The position numbers and the translations under genes were made by a program. Positions 17,392 through 25,860 of a stretch of DNA of 43,326 bases are shown piece by piece (position 1 is the first letter of the stretch; every line of letters begins with the position of its first letter). Source of the DNA: Bacteroidales bacterium (GTDB lineage Bacteria; Bacteroidota; Bacteroidia; Bacteroidales; VadinHA17); assembly GCA_003141715.1 (NCBI GenBank), contig PLNF01000033.1:18222-61547 (forward strand). Reading direction: 5' to 3'. Under the pieces are notes generated by a model that was not told the DNA's origin, searched no databases, and was given only the letters and a program-made list of their open reading frames with translations.

Positions 17392-17931
17392 ATTTTAAAA
17401 TAATTGTCATCAATCTGACGGTAAACTTAATCATTATTGCAATATCGAATTTCTTCTTGTTATGCTTACTGATTTTAATTAACAGTATAATATTCTTATA
17501 TATTAATATTAAATTTATTTATGATGATAATAATGTCCTGTTAATAGTGTTAATATTATATTCACGTATTTATTATATTTTTCGTAATTAACGGTGTACA
17601 AACATTTTTTCAACAAGTCAAAAAACATACCGTTTTTGACTATCAACTGATTAGTAAATTAATTAACAACTGTTAATATTTGTTTGTTGATACTGACAAA
17701 ATATCAAAAGTAAAGTTTTTAAGGTTTATATAAAGTTCATATTTTGATTTTATTTTCTTATAACTTTATTTAATTCACTTCTGGCTCCTCGTAAACTATA
17801 AAATAGTTGATAAAACATTATATTATAAATCTTTTTGCGCAATTATCTACAGGTTATTAAAAGGAGATTTAAAATATAAAGCATCTGCGGCTTCGCAGAG
17901 TCTTCTTTATAAAAATCAGTTTCAGGGGTAA
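17392..17931. other. AT-rich gene-free stretch between divergent nadA and rpiB
   Basis: About 540 bases, very AT-rich, with no credible gene. A hydrophobic frame at 17325-17591 overlaps nadA and is compositional. Runs such as TTAACAACTGTTAA (a short palindrome near 17660) and a TTATCTACA (17843-17851), one mismatch from the DnaA-box consensus, are present. A hairpin (CTGCGGCTTCGCAG, near 17885) leads into the tandem repeats. Promoters for nadA and rpiB should lie here. An origin is possible but not supported beyond this. Confidence 0.4.
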
Positions 17932-18195
17932 AACCCCTCTGCCGCTTGCTTCGGCGAAGCAAGGGCGGCATCTCCCACGGGAAGAATCTGTTTAATTGAA
18001 ATGAACCCCTCTGCCGCTTGCTTCGGCAAAGCAAGGGAGGCATCTCCCACGGGAAGAATCTGTTTAATTGAAATGAACCCCTCTGCCGCTTCGCGGCATC
18101 TCCCCTAAAGGGGCGATAATTCTCTGATGTTTAATTGAATCAGACTGAATTGGTAATAATTTTTTTCCCAAAAGTGGGGAATGAAAAGGGGTTGA
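17932..18195. repeat. Tandemly amplified inverted-repeat element, locus 3
   Basis: Two direct 72-bp units (17932-18003 and 18004-18075) differ at only two positions. A third, diverged unit starts at 18076 with the same AACCCCTCTGCCGC. Each full unit carries a hairpin, CTTGCTTC GGC GAAGCAAG. A weak right arm (CCCAAAAGTGGGG... AAAAGGGGTTGAA) closes the locus near 18195. The unit shares AACCCCTCTGCC and CATCTCCC with copies 1 and 2. It lies upstream of rpiB. Confidence 0.85.
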
Positions 18196-18358
18196 ATAGG
18201 AGAAGAAAATCCTCCAAACTAAACAATCATCCTATTTTTTTGTTACTCTATTATATAAAGCTTTTAAGGTTGAAGATATAAGGATACTTTTTTCTTTTAA
18301 TTAAGCAATTGTGTTAATTTGCAGACTCTTTACAGAAAATAAATTAAAAGTCAAAAAG

Positions 18359-18805
18359 TTGAAAAACAAAAAAATTGCAATAGTGTCGGATCATGCCGGA
18401 TATTACCTTAAGGAGAAGTTGTTAGGTTATCTTATTAAGGAAAAATATGATGTCAAAGATTTTGGATGTTCTTCCGGAGAAACAGTTGATTATCCGGATT
18501 TTGGTCATCCTTTGGCAAACGCAGTTACTGCAGGTGATTTTGAATTTGGGATATCGATTTGCGGGACAGGCAATGGTATAAACATGGTTGTAAACAAGCA
18601 TCCCGGGATTAGAGCAGCTCTATGCTGGAACGAGGAGATCAGCCGTTTGTCAAGGGCACATAATGATGCAAATATTCTTACAATGCCTGGTTGGTTTATT
18701 TCGGAATCTGAAGCATATCTGATTGCTAAAACTTTTCTGACCACCTCCTTTGAGGGTGGCCGGCACACAAGGAGAGTAGAGAAGATATCATTAAAAATGT
18801 ATTAA
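18359..18805 (+). CDS. rpiB: Ribose 5-phosphate isomerase B
   Basis: Interconverts ribose 5-phosphate and ribulose 5-phosphate in the pentose phosphate pathway. No ATG fits; I take the TTG at 18359 (MKNKKIAIVSDHAGYYLKEK), which gives 148 aa, the family's usual size. The GTG at 18311 adds 16 residues unlike the family and lies beside a TTAATTTG promoter-like sequence. Key residues: D11 and H12 of SDHAG, catalytic Cys68 in ICGTGNGINMVVNKHPG, H101 in RAHNDANIL, and C-terminal RHTRRVEKI. It is one base upstream of an Rrf2 regulator gene, so the two are likely co-transcribed. Confidence 0.93.
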   Translation: MKNKKIAIVSDHAGYYLKEKLLGYLIKEKYDVKDFGCSSGETVDYPDFGHPLANAVTAGDFEFGISICGTGNGINMVVNKHPGIRAALCWNEEISRLSRAHNDANILTMPGWFISESEAYLIAKTFLTTSFEGGRHTRRVEKISLKMY

Positions 18806-18806
18806 T

Positions 18807-19247
18807 ATGCTTTCAAGTTCTTGCAGATACGGAATAAGGGCTGTCATTTATCTGGCCAGTCAGCCATTATCAAACTGCAAGACCGGGATAAAAAAGATAA
18901 GCAGCGACCTTGACCTTCCCACACCCTTCCTTGCAAAAATTCTTCAATTACTGGCAAAACAAAAAATTCTAAGTTCCTCCAAGGGCCCCCATGGAGGTTT
19001 TTCTTTATTAAAAGATCCACGGAAAATAACCTTACTTGATATTGTAAATACAATTGATGGAAACGATACTTTTACAGATTGTATAATGCATAATGGCTCG
19101 TGCGAAGGGGTAGAAATGGAAGGGAAACATTGTCCGCTTCATAAGGACTATGAGAAATCAAGGAAAGAACTTATTAAACTGTTCAGTAACAGGACAATTC
19201 ATGAACTGGTTATAAAATCGAAGAATCCGGAATTAATAACTATCTGA
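18807..19247 (+). CDS. Rrf2 family transcriptional regulator, likely Fe-S
   Basis: A 146-aa winged-helix repressor of the IscR/NsrR/RsrR family. The N-terminal DNA-binding helices include CRYGIRAVIYLA, LPTPFLAKILQLLAKQKIL and the wing SSKGPHGGFSL. Three cysteines, C92, C99 and C109, with H112 nearby, have the layout that holds a [2Fe-2S] or [4Fe-4S] cluster in IscR and NsrR, so it probably senses cluster supply, NO or redox state. The target is unknown; no isc or suf genes are nearby. It starts one base after rpiB and its end overlaps the convergent VanZ gene by eight bases. Confidence 0.92.
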   Translation: MLSSSCRYGIRAVIYLASQPLSNCKTGIKKISSDLDLPTPFLAKILQLLAKQKILSSSKGPHGGFSLLKDPRKITLLDIVNTIDGNDTFTDCIMHNGSCEGVEMEGKHCPLHKDYEKSRKELIKLFSNRTIHELVIKSKNPELITI

Positions 19248-19617
19248 TTATCTCTTTTTTAAGAGGTTTAATCCAGAGCCACAACAGAATTGATACAAGA
19301 ATGCCAACACTATTAGCCAGCGCGTCATAAAAGCTGCCAGTTCTTGTTAAAGTAAGTGTTGCTTGCAGAATTTCCATTAAGATACCGTAAAATAGAGGAA
19401 TAAGGCCTGTCAGGAATAAATGGCTGGTACTTTTTATTGCTTTCCTGTTCTCAAGAATAATTACCGACATCAGACCAAAGTACATTCCGAAATGAACAAC
19501 TTTATCGATGTTTGGTATATTAATAAATGAAACTTTGTCGAAAGTATGAGAGTTGGCCAGGCTGAGATACATTATAATCAGAGCTACCAGGATTGAGAAT
19601 ATATTCTTCTTTACCAT
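19240..19617 (-). CDS. VanZ family membrane protein
   Basis: A 125-aa protein with about four membrane segments: IFSILVALIIMYLSLA, then VVHFGMYFGLMSVIILE, LFLTGLIPLFYGILMEILQ and ALANSVGILVSILLWLWI. The motif DKVVHFGMYFGL and the later EILQ...GSFYDALANSVG match the VanZ-like family, often annotated with teicoplanin resistance but of unknown general function. I start at the ATG at 19617; the TTG at 19635 lies inside a TAAATTTG -7 box. The 3' end overlaps the Rrf2 gene on the other strand by eight bases. Confidence 0.86.
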   Translation of the reverse strand: MVKKNIFSILVALIIMYLSLANSHTFDKVSFINIPNIDKVVHFGMYFGLMSVIILENRKAIKSTSHLFLTGLIPLFYGILMEILQATLTLTRTGSFYDALANSVGILVSILLWLWIKPLKKEIIR

Positions 19618-19632
19618 TTTTAATATTTGATG

Positions 19633-19640
19633 CAAATTTA
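19633..19640 (-). promoter_or_regulatory. Candidate -7 box for the VanZ gene
   Basis: TAAATTTG on the minus strand matches TAnnTTTG and ends 15 bases upstream of the ATG at 19617. It overlaps a TTG that would otherwise be read as an earlier start. Confidence 0.5.
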
Positions 19641-19726
19641 GTTAATATCGGCAAAGGCGCAACAATTCAACTGCAGGACAACAAGACTCCAAGATAAAAG
19701 GAAGCTGGAATAACATATCCTTTGTG

Positions 19727-19734
19727 TAACTTTG
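19727..19734 (+). promoter_or_regulatory. Candidate -7 box for hemW
   Basis: TAACTTTG matches TAnnTTTG and ends only four bases before the hemW ATG at 19739, so transcription would begin at or within a few bases of the start codon. No convincing -33 element was seen. Confidence 0.5.
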
Positions 19735-19738
19735 TGCC

Positions 19739-20875
19739 ATGGCAGGGATATACATACACATACCCTTTTGTAAGAAACCATGTTTTTACTGTGATTTCTA
19801 TCATGTGATTTCGGTAAATGATAACTCTGCATTTATTGATGCACTACTCAAGGAAGTCACATTAAGAAAGGATTATCTTGAAGATGAAACAGTTTCAACA
19901 ATATATCTTGGAGGAGGCACTCCGTCGGTCTTTTCAATTAAAGATCTGGGAACAATACTGAATCATATAAACAAACTGTTCAGAGTAACGGAAGATTGTG
20001 AAATAACTATTGAACTAAACCCTGATGATGTTCAGCCTGCTTATTTAGAAGGGCTGAAGAATCATAATATAAACAGAATCAGTCTGGGGATTCAATCGTG
20101 GAGGGATTCAGATCTTAAAATGCTCAACAGGCGTCACGACTCGGTACAGGCTGTTGTTGCATTGAAAGAGACGTTAAATGCAGGATTTGAAAACGTAACG
20201 ATTGATCTTATTTATGGAATTCCGGGGATGAGCCTGAAGGAATGGGAATCAAATCTGGATTTTTCCTTTTCCTTTGGCATTAAGCACCTGTCTGCATATC
20301 ATCTGACATTTGAACCGGGAACTGTCTTCGGAAAGATGCTGAAGAAAGGTACGATTTCTGAAATTGATGAAAATGATAGTGCCGCACAGTTTAATATTCT
20401 TATTGAAAAGGCTGAATCTGCAGGTTTTGTCCAATATGAGATTTCAAATTTCGGCAAACCAGGTTATTTCTCCATCCACAATTCAAATTACTGGAAACAG
20501 GTTAGTTATCTTGGACTCGGACCATCAGCACACTCTTTTAACGGTTATTCACGCCAATGGAATATTCGTGATCTTAAAGATTATATTAAGTCTGTTAATG
20601 CAGGGAAATCCTTTTTTGAAAGAGAAGAACTTGACATAAAGACCCGCTTTAATGAATATATAATGACATCCCTGAGAACAATGTGGGGCATTGATCTTGA
20701 GTATGTTGAGGGAATGTTTGAAAAAGAAGGATATGATTATGTTGTAAATCTGGCAGGGAAATTCAGAAATTATGGTCTTATGAAACTGGAAAAAAAATCC
20801 CTGGTTCTTACAAACCAGGGAAAGTTGATATCGGACAATATAATATCTGAATTTATGATGCCGGGTAACGAATAG
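19739..20875 (+). CDS. hemW: Radical SAM haem chaperone HemW
   Basis: Binds haem and inserts it into respiratory proteins; formerly called an oxygen-independent coproporphyrinogen oxidase-like protein. 378 aa. The N-terminal YIHIPFCKKPCFYCDF holds the radical SAM triad C11, C15 and C18, followed by YLGGGTPSVF, ELNPDDV, and RISLGIQSW. The C-terminal HemN-like domain contains GLGPSAHSF. The ATG at 19739 directly precedes the conserved N-terminus. A TAACTTTG box ends four bases upstream, pointing to a nearly leaderless message. The last codons contain a hairpin and T-run that serve as terminator for the convergent gene. Confidence 0.95.
   Translation: MAGIYIHIPFCKKPCFYCDFYHVISVNDNSAFIDALLKEVTLRKDYLEDETVSTIYLGGGTPSVFSIKDLGTILNHINKLFRVTEDCEITIELNPDDVQPAYLEGLKNHNINRISLGIQSWRDSDLKMLNRRHDSVQAVVALKETLNAGFENVTIDLIYGIPGMSLKEWESNLDFSFSFGIKHLSAYHLTFEPGTVFGKMLKKGTISEIDENDSAAQFNILIEKAESAGFVQYEISNFGKPGYFSIHNSNYWKQVSYLGLGPSAHSFNGYSRQWNIRDLKDYIKSVNAGKSFFEREELDIKTRFNEYIMTSLRTMWGIDLEYVEGMFEKEGYDYVVNLAGKFRNYGLMKLEKKSLVLTNQGKLISDNIISEFMMPGNE
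20791..20820 (-). terminator. Intrinsic terminator inside the hemW 3' coding end
   Basis: On the minus strand, CCCTGGTT-TGTAAG-AACCAGGG followed by A and eight T residues: an 8-bp perfect stem and U-run. It is placed and oriented to end transcription of the 20876-21781 gene, about 55 bases past its stop, yet it lies wholly within hemW codons (KKSLVLTNQGK). Confidence 0.85.
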
Positions 20876-21781
20876 TTATTTTTTTGAAAGCATAAAATTT
20901 GTGCGCCCGATAATATTGTCATCAAGATAAAGTTCAACACTGTAGTTACCGATAATAAAATCACCTTTATTATCCATAAAAATGCACACTTCTATATCCT
21001 GATTCAAATAATCTACCTGACGGTTGGCAGAATAAATTATTTTATTGCCCTTATATTCAAAAAGGTTATCAGGACTGCTTGTTACAACCAATGAGTCGGG
21101 CCTTATCACTCTCATATATACATCTTTCTGTCCGGGTTTTGCCAGTGGATTCTCCCGCAGAGTGAAGCATATTCTGAGTTTATCCAGGTTATTAATCCTT
21201 GTGGTTTCTTTTCTCTTTTTATTCAGAGATACTGCGAGAATATTCTTAGCCTGAATAATAGAAGCAACCTCAACTTTAGTACTAAGTTCTTCTTTTACTT
21301 TTGACAGCTCGGTATTTGTATTCCGGACTTGTGTGATTTGCTGCTTTATCTCAGTATTTTCTGAAGTAAGCATTTTGTTTCGTGTATTTAGAGAATCGAT
21401 CTGAACAATATAACTTTTCATTATATCTCTCATTGTTGAGATCTCGTTCTTATATGATTTTATAAGCCTGACATTTGATGCAGTAATGGATAATAGCTTG
21501 ACAATCTTATTTTTTTGCGCCTCCATTCCTGCCTTCAAAGTATCGTTATTGGTTTTCAGAGTATCAAATGCAACGACCATGTGCCTTAGTTCGTTGGCCA
21601 GGGAATCTTTTTCCTGGGTCAGAGCAGTTTCCATTTCGATCATTTTGTTCTTCTTATCGAAATACATATAAATAAGAAAAACCAGAGCAACGCCCAGGAT
21701 AATTGATGTGACAATCATACCAATCGGTGTGCTTTTTTTTGGTCCCTGTACTGTTGGGGTACTACTGTTTAAATCTGTCAT
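20876..21781 (-). CDS. Single-pass membrane coiled-coil protein, unknown function
   Basis: A 301-aa protein I do not recognise beyond a Bacteroidota-type hypothetical. A Pro/Ser-rich N-terminus (1-18), one membrane helix (about 20-43, IGMIVTSIILGVALVFLIYMY), a long coiled coil (about 45-180, with LTQEKDSLANELRHM and LTSENTEIKQQITQV), then a beta-rich domain of about 120 residues (LRICFTLRENPLAKPGQKDVY, ...YSVELYLDDNIIGRTNFML) facing the periplasm. The topology suggests a structural or sensing role in the envelope. It abuts the convergent hemW stop (20875/20876) and its terminator lies in the hemW coding region. Confidence 0.72.
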   Translation of the reverse strand: MTDLNSSTPTVQGPKKSTPIGMIVTSIILGVALVFLIYMYFDKKNKMIEMETALTQEKDSLANELRHMVVAFDTLKTNNDTLKAGMEAQKNKIVKLLSITASNVRLIKSYKNEISTMRDIMKSYIVQIDSLNTRNKMLTSENTEIKQQITQVRNTNTELSKVKEELSTKVEVASIIQAKNILAVSLNKKRKETTRINNLDKLRICFTLRENPLAKPGQKDVYMRVIRPDSLVVTSSPDNLFEYKGNKIIYSANRQVDYLNQDIEVCIFMDNKGDFIIGNYSVELYLDDNIIGRTNFMLSKK

Positions 21782-21952
21782 TTATCTAGTTGTGTTTAAA
21801 GGGTTAATTACAAAATTAATAATATCCTTATACTTTTTCAAATTTATAATATAAACATAAGATAATAATTTTTGTTATATTGTTTAAAGATTCAGAAGAT
21901 CTGTATATCATCATGAGAATTTTATTTACCGAACCAGGTTATTATTAGAACT

Positions 21953-22798
21953 ATGAAATACGTTGGTGCACATGTAAGTGCTTCGGGAGGAGTAGAAAAC
22001 GCTCCGATAAATGCAAATTCAATAGGAGCAAAGGCTTTTGCCCTATTTACAAAGAATCAGAGACAATGGTTTTCAAATCCACTATCCAAGGCAAGTATTA
22101 AAGCGTTCAGGGAGAATTGTGAGAAGTATGACTACAAACCATTTCAGATTCTGCCACACGACAGCTACCTGATAAATCTCGGGCACCCCGAAAAAGAACC
22201 TTTGGAAAAATCGAGAGCTTCTTTTCTCGATGAAATGCAACGATGCGAACAACTGGGTCTTAACAGACTGAATTTCCACCCTGGAAGTCACCTGAAGACG
22301 ATCAGCGAGGAAGAATGCCTCAACCGGATCGCAGAATCTATTAACATTGTTCTTGATAAAACAAAAGGTGTTACGGCAGTTATAGAGAATACTGCCGGGC
22401 AGGGTACAAATATGGGACATAAATTCGAGCAGATAAGGTTTATTATTGACAAGGTTGACGATAAATCGCGGGTTGGAATTTGTATAGATACCTGCCATGC
22501 TTATACTTCGGGATATAATATTAAATCACCGGAAGGATATGCTGAGACATTCAATATGTTTGATAAGATTATCGGGTTTAAATACCTGCGGGGAATGCAT
22601 ATAAATGATTCGAAGAAAGAATTGGCCACAAGAGTTGACAGGCATGATAATATAGGAAAAGGATTCCTTGGGGAAGATGTGTTCAGTATGCTGATGAATG
22701 ACGCAAGATTTGATAATATGCCTCTTATTCTTGAAACTCCTGATGAATCATTGTGGGAAGTTGAAATTAAGAATCTTTATTCCCTGATCAGGAAGTAA
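21953..22798 (+). CDS. nfo: Deoxyribonuclease IV (AP endonuclease)
   Basis: Trinuclear zinc endonuclease that cuts 5' to abasic sites in base excision repair. 281 aa, full length. Begins [18 protein letters not shown] and shows [70 protein letters not shown] and LETPDE, which supply the His, Glu and Asp zinc ligands. It stands alone on the plus strand, convergent with the patatin gene eight bases on. Upstream is an AT-rich stretch with a TAATTTTTG that is close to a -7 box. Confidence 0.97.
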   Translation: MKYVGAHVSASGGVENAPINANSIGAKAFALFTKNQRQWFSNPLSKASIKAFRENCEKYDYKPFQILPHDSYLINLGHPEKEPLEKSRASFLDEMQRCEQLGLNRLNFHPGSHLKTISEEECLNRIAESINIVLDKTKGVTAVIENTAGQGTNMGHKFEQIRFIIDKVDDKSRVGICIDTCHAYTSGYNIKSPEGYAETFNMFDKIIGFKYLRGMHINDSKKELATRVDRHDNIGKGFLGEDVFSMLMNDARFDNMPLILETPDESLWEVEIKNLYSLIRK

Positions 22799-22806
22799 AG
22801 AAATAT

Positions 22807-23634
22807 TTAAACATTAGTAGCAGGTTTCAAACCGATAAGTTTTTCGATATCAATTTCTTTCAGCTTTTCTTTAGTTGCATTATAGCCAATCTCAAATAGT
22901 TCATGTGCTTTTTCCGGATCGAGAATTTTATAATTTCTAAGTTCCAACGGAGCAATAAAAAGATCGAATTTCTTTGCTTTTTCGGAAATTTCTTTCGACA
23001 TACTGAGCATAAAAGTTCTTTCAGCAATACTTATCAATCCGCTAATTTTTTCCATATAACCTACCGGATTTACAAAAGATCCGATAAGAATTCTGCATTT
23101 ATTTTCGATTGGCCTTAAGGGCAGATTATCAAGAACACCACCATCAACATAAGAGATATCATTGATTTTTACAGGTTGAAAAAGAACCGGGATGCTAGCT
23201 GATGCGATAACCGGATCATATAAATTTCCTTCGGAAAAATAAACTGCTTTTCCGTTATTCAGATCAGTTGCAGTAACAAATAACGGGATTTTAAGCTCTT
23301 TAAACTCTTTTGAGCGTAAACTTGTTTTTAATATTTTAACTATTCCGCCAATTTGCAGCAATCCCTCCCTGGGTAATGCCGGACGCATAAAATCAAGCCG
23401 GCTGCCTCCATTCATCAACTTGAGTATTTCCTTCGGAGTATGGCCATCGGCATACAGAACACCAATAATAGCTCCGGCGCTGGTTCCGGATATTACATCA
23501 GGAAAGATACCGGCCTCATTCAAAGCATCGATTACTCCGAGATGCGCAAATCCTCGTGCTCCTCCACCGCTTAATACAAGTCCGGTTTTATATTGTTTTT
23601 CAGGCATAAAATGTATTTTATCTTTATCTATCAT
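22807..23634 (-). CDS. Patatin-like phospholipase family protein
   Basis: A 275-aa serine lipid acyl hydrolase of the RssA/patatin type. The oxyanion loop is GGGARGFAHLG (23-33), the nucleophile S52 lies in GTSAG, and the catalytic Asp is in DGGVLDNLPL (about 163). No signal peptide, so it probably acts on the inner face of the membrane. Its ATG overlaps the stop of the Nramp gene by four bases, so translation of the two is probably coupled. Substrate unknown. Confidence 0.9.
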   Translation of the reverse strand: MIDKDKIHFMPEKQYKTGLVLSGGGARGFAHLGVIDALNEAGIFPDVISGTSAGAIIGVLYADGHTPKEILKLMNGGSRLDFMRPALPREGLLQIGGIVKILKTSLRSKEFKELKIPLFVTATDLNNGKAVYFSEGNLYDPVIASASIPVLFQPVKINDISYVDGGVLDNLPLRPIENKCRILIGSFVNPVGYMEKISGLISIAERTFMLSMSKEISEKAKKFDLFIAPLELRNYKILDPEKAHELFEIGYNATKEKLKEIDIEKLIGLKPATNV

Positions 23635-24920
23635 TTTAATAAGCCAATGAATAATTTAAAATTAAGAAAAGTAACAATACCGGCAATAACCGACAGTAAC
23701 ACAATAAGAAAACGACTGTTGGCATATTTTCCCATAACTTTTTTAGAAGAAGTCAGGTATATCTGTATCGCAATAGTAAAAGGAAGCTGAATGCTGAGAA
23801 ATACCTGTGATAAAATAAGGCCTTTAAACGGGTCACCTATAAAGAAAATCAAAATTAATGCGCCCAGCAGGGAAATTAAAACACCAATCCGGGAATGATT
23901 ATCTTTAACATTGTATGGCTCACCGTACATTCCTGAAACTATAGATCCACCTGCCATTCCGGAAGTTATCGTCGATGCAACCCCGGCAAAGAGAAGAGCA
24001 ACAGCAAAAACAACAGAAGCATTGGATCCAAGCAAAGGCTCAAGGAGTTTTTCCGCCTGTTGAAGCTCTTCAACTTTCTGGTTTTTTGCAAAGAAAGTTG
24101 CTGCAGCCAGAATTATCATGGCGCTGTTTATGGCCCAGCCGATTATCATAGAAAACAATGTATCAGCAAATTCAAACCGGAGTTGTTTTTTAATGATGTT
24201 TTCATCCTGAAGGTTCCACTGACGGCTTTGTATGATTTCCGAATGAAGGAAAAGGTTATGTGGCATTATAACTGCTCCCAGAACACTCATTATCAATAAA
24301 ATAGAGCCATTGGGGATAGAAGGTTTAACCCACGAGATTCCTGCCTGTATCCAGTCGACCTTCACCAGGAATAGTTCATATAAAAATGAAAGTCCGATAA
24401 TTGAAACAAAACCTATGATCCATCTTTCAATTTTCTGATAAGAATTAGAGAACAGCATTATCATTACAAAAATGGTCACAAGTATTGCACCTATCTTTAT
24501 CGGAACATTAAATAGCATATTCAGGGCAATAGCCCCTCCGAGGATTTCAGCCAGTGAAGTAGAAACAGACGCCAGTACAGCAAACGAGAGGACGGATTTT
24601 GAAATCCAGGGTTTTAAATGAATTGTTGCTGCTTCTGACAGACAGAGCCCGGTTGCAATTCCCAGATGAGCGACGTTATGCTGAAGAACGATCAGCATAA
24701 TTGTAGAAAGAGAAATAACCCATAACAACATGTACCCGAACTCTGACCCGATCGCAATATTTGCAGCCCAGTTACCGGGATCGATGAATCCGACAGTCAC
24801 AAGTAATCCGGGACCAATATATTTGAAAATATCCAGAGCCCCGAAAACACGTTTATGATCGCTTCTTTTCAGGTCTCTTAAGAATCCGAAATAATTCAAA
24901 AGATTCTTAAAATTCAACAT
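23631..24920 (-). CDS. Nramp family divalent metal transporter
   Basis: A 429-aa inner membrane importer of Mn(II)/Fe(II), about eleven helices. The metal-binding motif of helix 1 is DPGN (47-50, in VGFIDPGNWAANIAIG), and that of helix 6 is GAVIMPHNLFLHS, with the metal-coordinating Met of the canonical MPH. The spacing fits a proton-coupled manganese transporter. No MntR-like regulator is adjacent. It overlaps the patatin gene by four bases. Upstream I see no clear -7 box. Confidence 0.93.
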   Translation of the reverse strand: MLNFKNLLNYFGFLRDLKRSDHKRVFGALDIFKYIGPGLLVTVGFIDPGNWAANIAIGSEFGYMLLWVISLSTIMLIVLQHNVAHLGIATGLCLSEAATIHLKPWISKSVLSFAVLASVSTSLAEILGGAIALNMLFNVPIKIGAILVTIFVMIMLFSNSYQKIERWIIGFVSIIGLSFLYELFLVKVDWIQAGISWVKPSIPNGSILLIMSVLGAVIMPHNLFLHSEIIQSRQWNLQDENIIKKQLRFEFADTLFSMIIGWAINSAMIILAAATFFAKNQKVEELQQAEKLLEPLLGSNASVVFAVALLFAGVASTITSGMAGGSIVSGMYGEPYNVKDNHSRIGVLISLLGALILIFFIGDPFKGLILSQVFLSIQLPFTIAIQIYLTSSKKVMGKYANSRFLIVLLSVIAGIVTFLNFKLFIGLLK

Positions 24921-25103
24921 ATTATATAGAATAAAATATCAACTTGCAAATTTCGTGATGGCACTATTAAAGATGACAAATATAATCAATGATACTGAAA
25001 ATTATTGCCGGGTACTCCAGGTGATAATTAGATCCGTGGTAATTGAAGAAAATCAATATTTTTGTCAGAAGATTATTCTCAATCATTAAAATCAGAAAAG
25101 AGT

Positions 25104-25394
25104 ATGCAATTTTTATTATTAGCTTATGACGGAAAAGATCCGGAAGCACTTCAGCGAAGATTAAATGTCCGTGAAGAACATCTTCAAAAAATAAGCAGGC
25201 TTAAAATAGCCGGTGAATATTTATTTGGTGGCGCAATTCTCAATGACAGTGGTAAAATGATAGGATCAATGATTGTTTATGAGTTCCCTGACCGGCAGGC
25301 ACTGGATGAAAAACTAAAAAATGAACCCTACATAACTGGGGGAGTCTGGACAAAAATCGAAATTCAGCCATTCCGTCATGCTAAAATGGTATAA
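25104..25394 (+). CDS. YciI-like (YCII) family protein
   Basis: A 96-aa ferredoxin-fold protein of the YCII family: MQFLLLAYDGKDPEALQRRL, REEHLQKISRL with the conserved His, and GGAILNDSGKMIGSM with the conserved Asp. Family members are thought to be small enzymes or partners of redox and catabolic enzymes; substrate unknown. I use the ATG at 25104 because the family begins there; a TTG at 25062 would add 14 unlikely residues. A small membrane-protein gene follows six bases later, probably in the same mRNA. Confidence 0.85.
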   Translation: MQFLLLAYDGKDPEALQRRLNVREEHLQKISRLKIAGEYLFGGAILNDSGKMIGSMIVYEFPDRQALDEKLKNEPYITGGVWTKIEIQPFRHAKMV

Positions 25395-25400
25395 TATAAT

Positions 25401-25847
25401 ATGGAAATTAAAAAATATGCATCCATAGTCGATAAAAGTGTTCTTGTTCTTATGGCAGGCCTCATGTGGTTTGGAGTAGGGGTCTTACTTATCAGTTATG
25501 CTGTGTCATGGCTATCTTCCTGTAGCGGAAAGCAACAGTTTTTCTTTTATACTGCCGGATTCCTGGCAGCAATGCCTATTCATCATTTTGGTTTTCTTAA
25601 GATTGCTGATAAAAACCTGAACAGAATATTGCTTCTCACGGAAAAAAAGAGTCCGTTTACCTTTATGACCTGGAAAAGCTATATAATTGTTTTAATAATG
25701 GTTTCAATGGGAATTGCCCTGAGGCATTCATCAATACCAAAACAATACCTATCAATTCTTTATAATGGTATTGGATTTGCTTTGTTCCTGTCAGGCATCA
25801 GGTATTTCAGATTCTTCTATAAATTAATATTTGAGAAGAAATCTTAG
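25401..25847 (+). CDS. Small four-helix membrane protein, unknown function
   Basis: A 148-aa integral membrane protein with four predicted helices: VLVLMAGLMWFGVGVLLISYA, FFFYTAGFLAAMPIHHFGF, SYIIVLIMVSMGIALRH and LYNGIGFALFLSGIRYF. A conserved-looking feature is the HHFGFLKIADKNLNRI loop followed by FTFMTWKSY. I do not recognise a characterised family. It follows the YciI-like gene by six bases. Confidence 0.7.
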   Translation: MEIKKYASIVDKSVLVLMAGLMWFGVGVLLISYAVSWLSSCSGKQQFFFYTAGFLAAMPIHHFGFLKIADKNLNRILLLTEKKSPFTFMTWKSYIIVLIMVSMGIALRHSSIPKQYLSILYNGIGFALFLSGIRYFRFFYKLIFEKKS

Positions 25848-25860
25848 AAAAAAATGGTAT

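Noticed and set aside
17325-17591. 88-aa hydrophobic ORF on the plus strand
   Set aside because: It overlaps the nadA start and lies in very AT-rich sequence where Ile/Leu/Phe-rich frames arise by chance; no family resemblance.
17843-18043. 66-aa ORF across the tandem repeats
   Set aside because: Its repeated residues only mirror the 72-bp DNA repeat; no coding signal.
17932-18075. CRISPR array at the 72-bp repeats
   Set aside because: The two units are identical along their entire length, so there are no unique spacers; no cas genes nearby.
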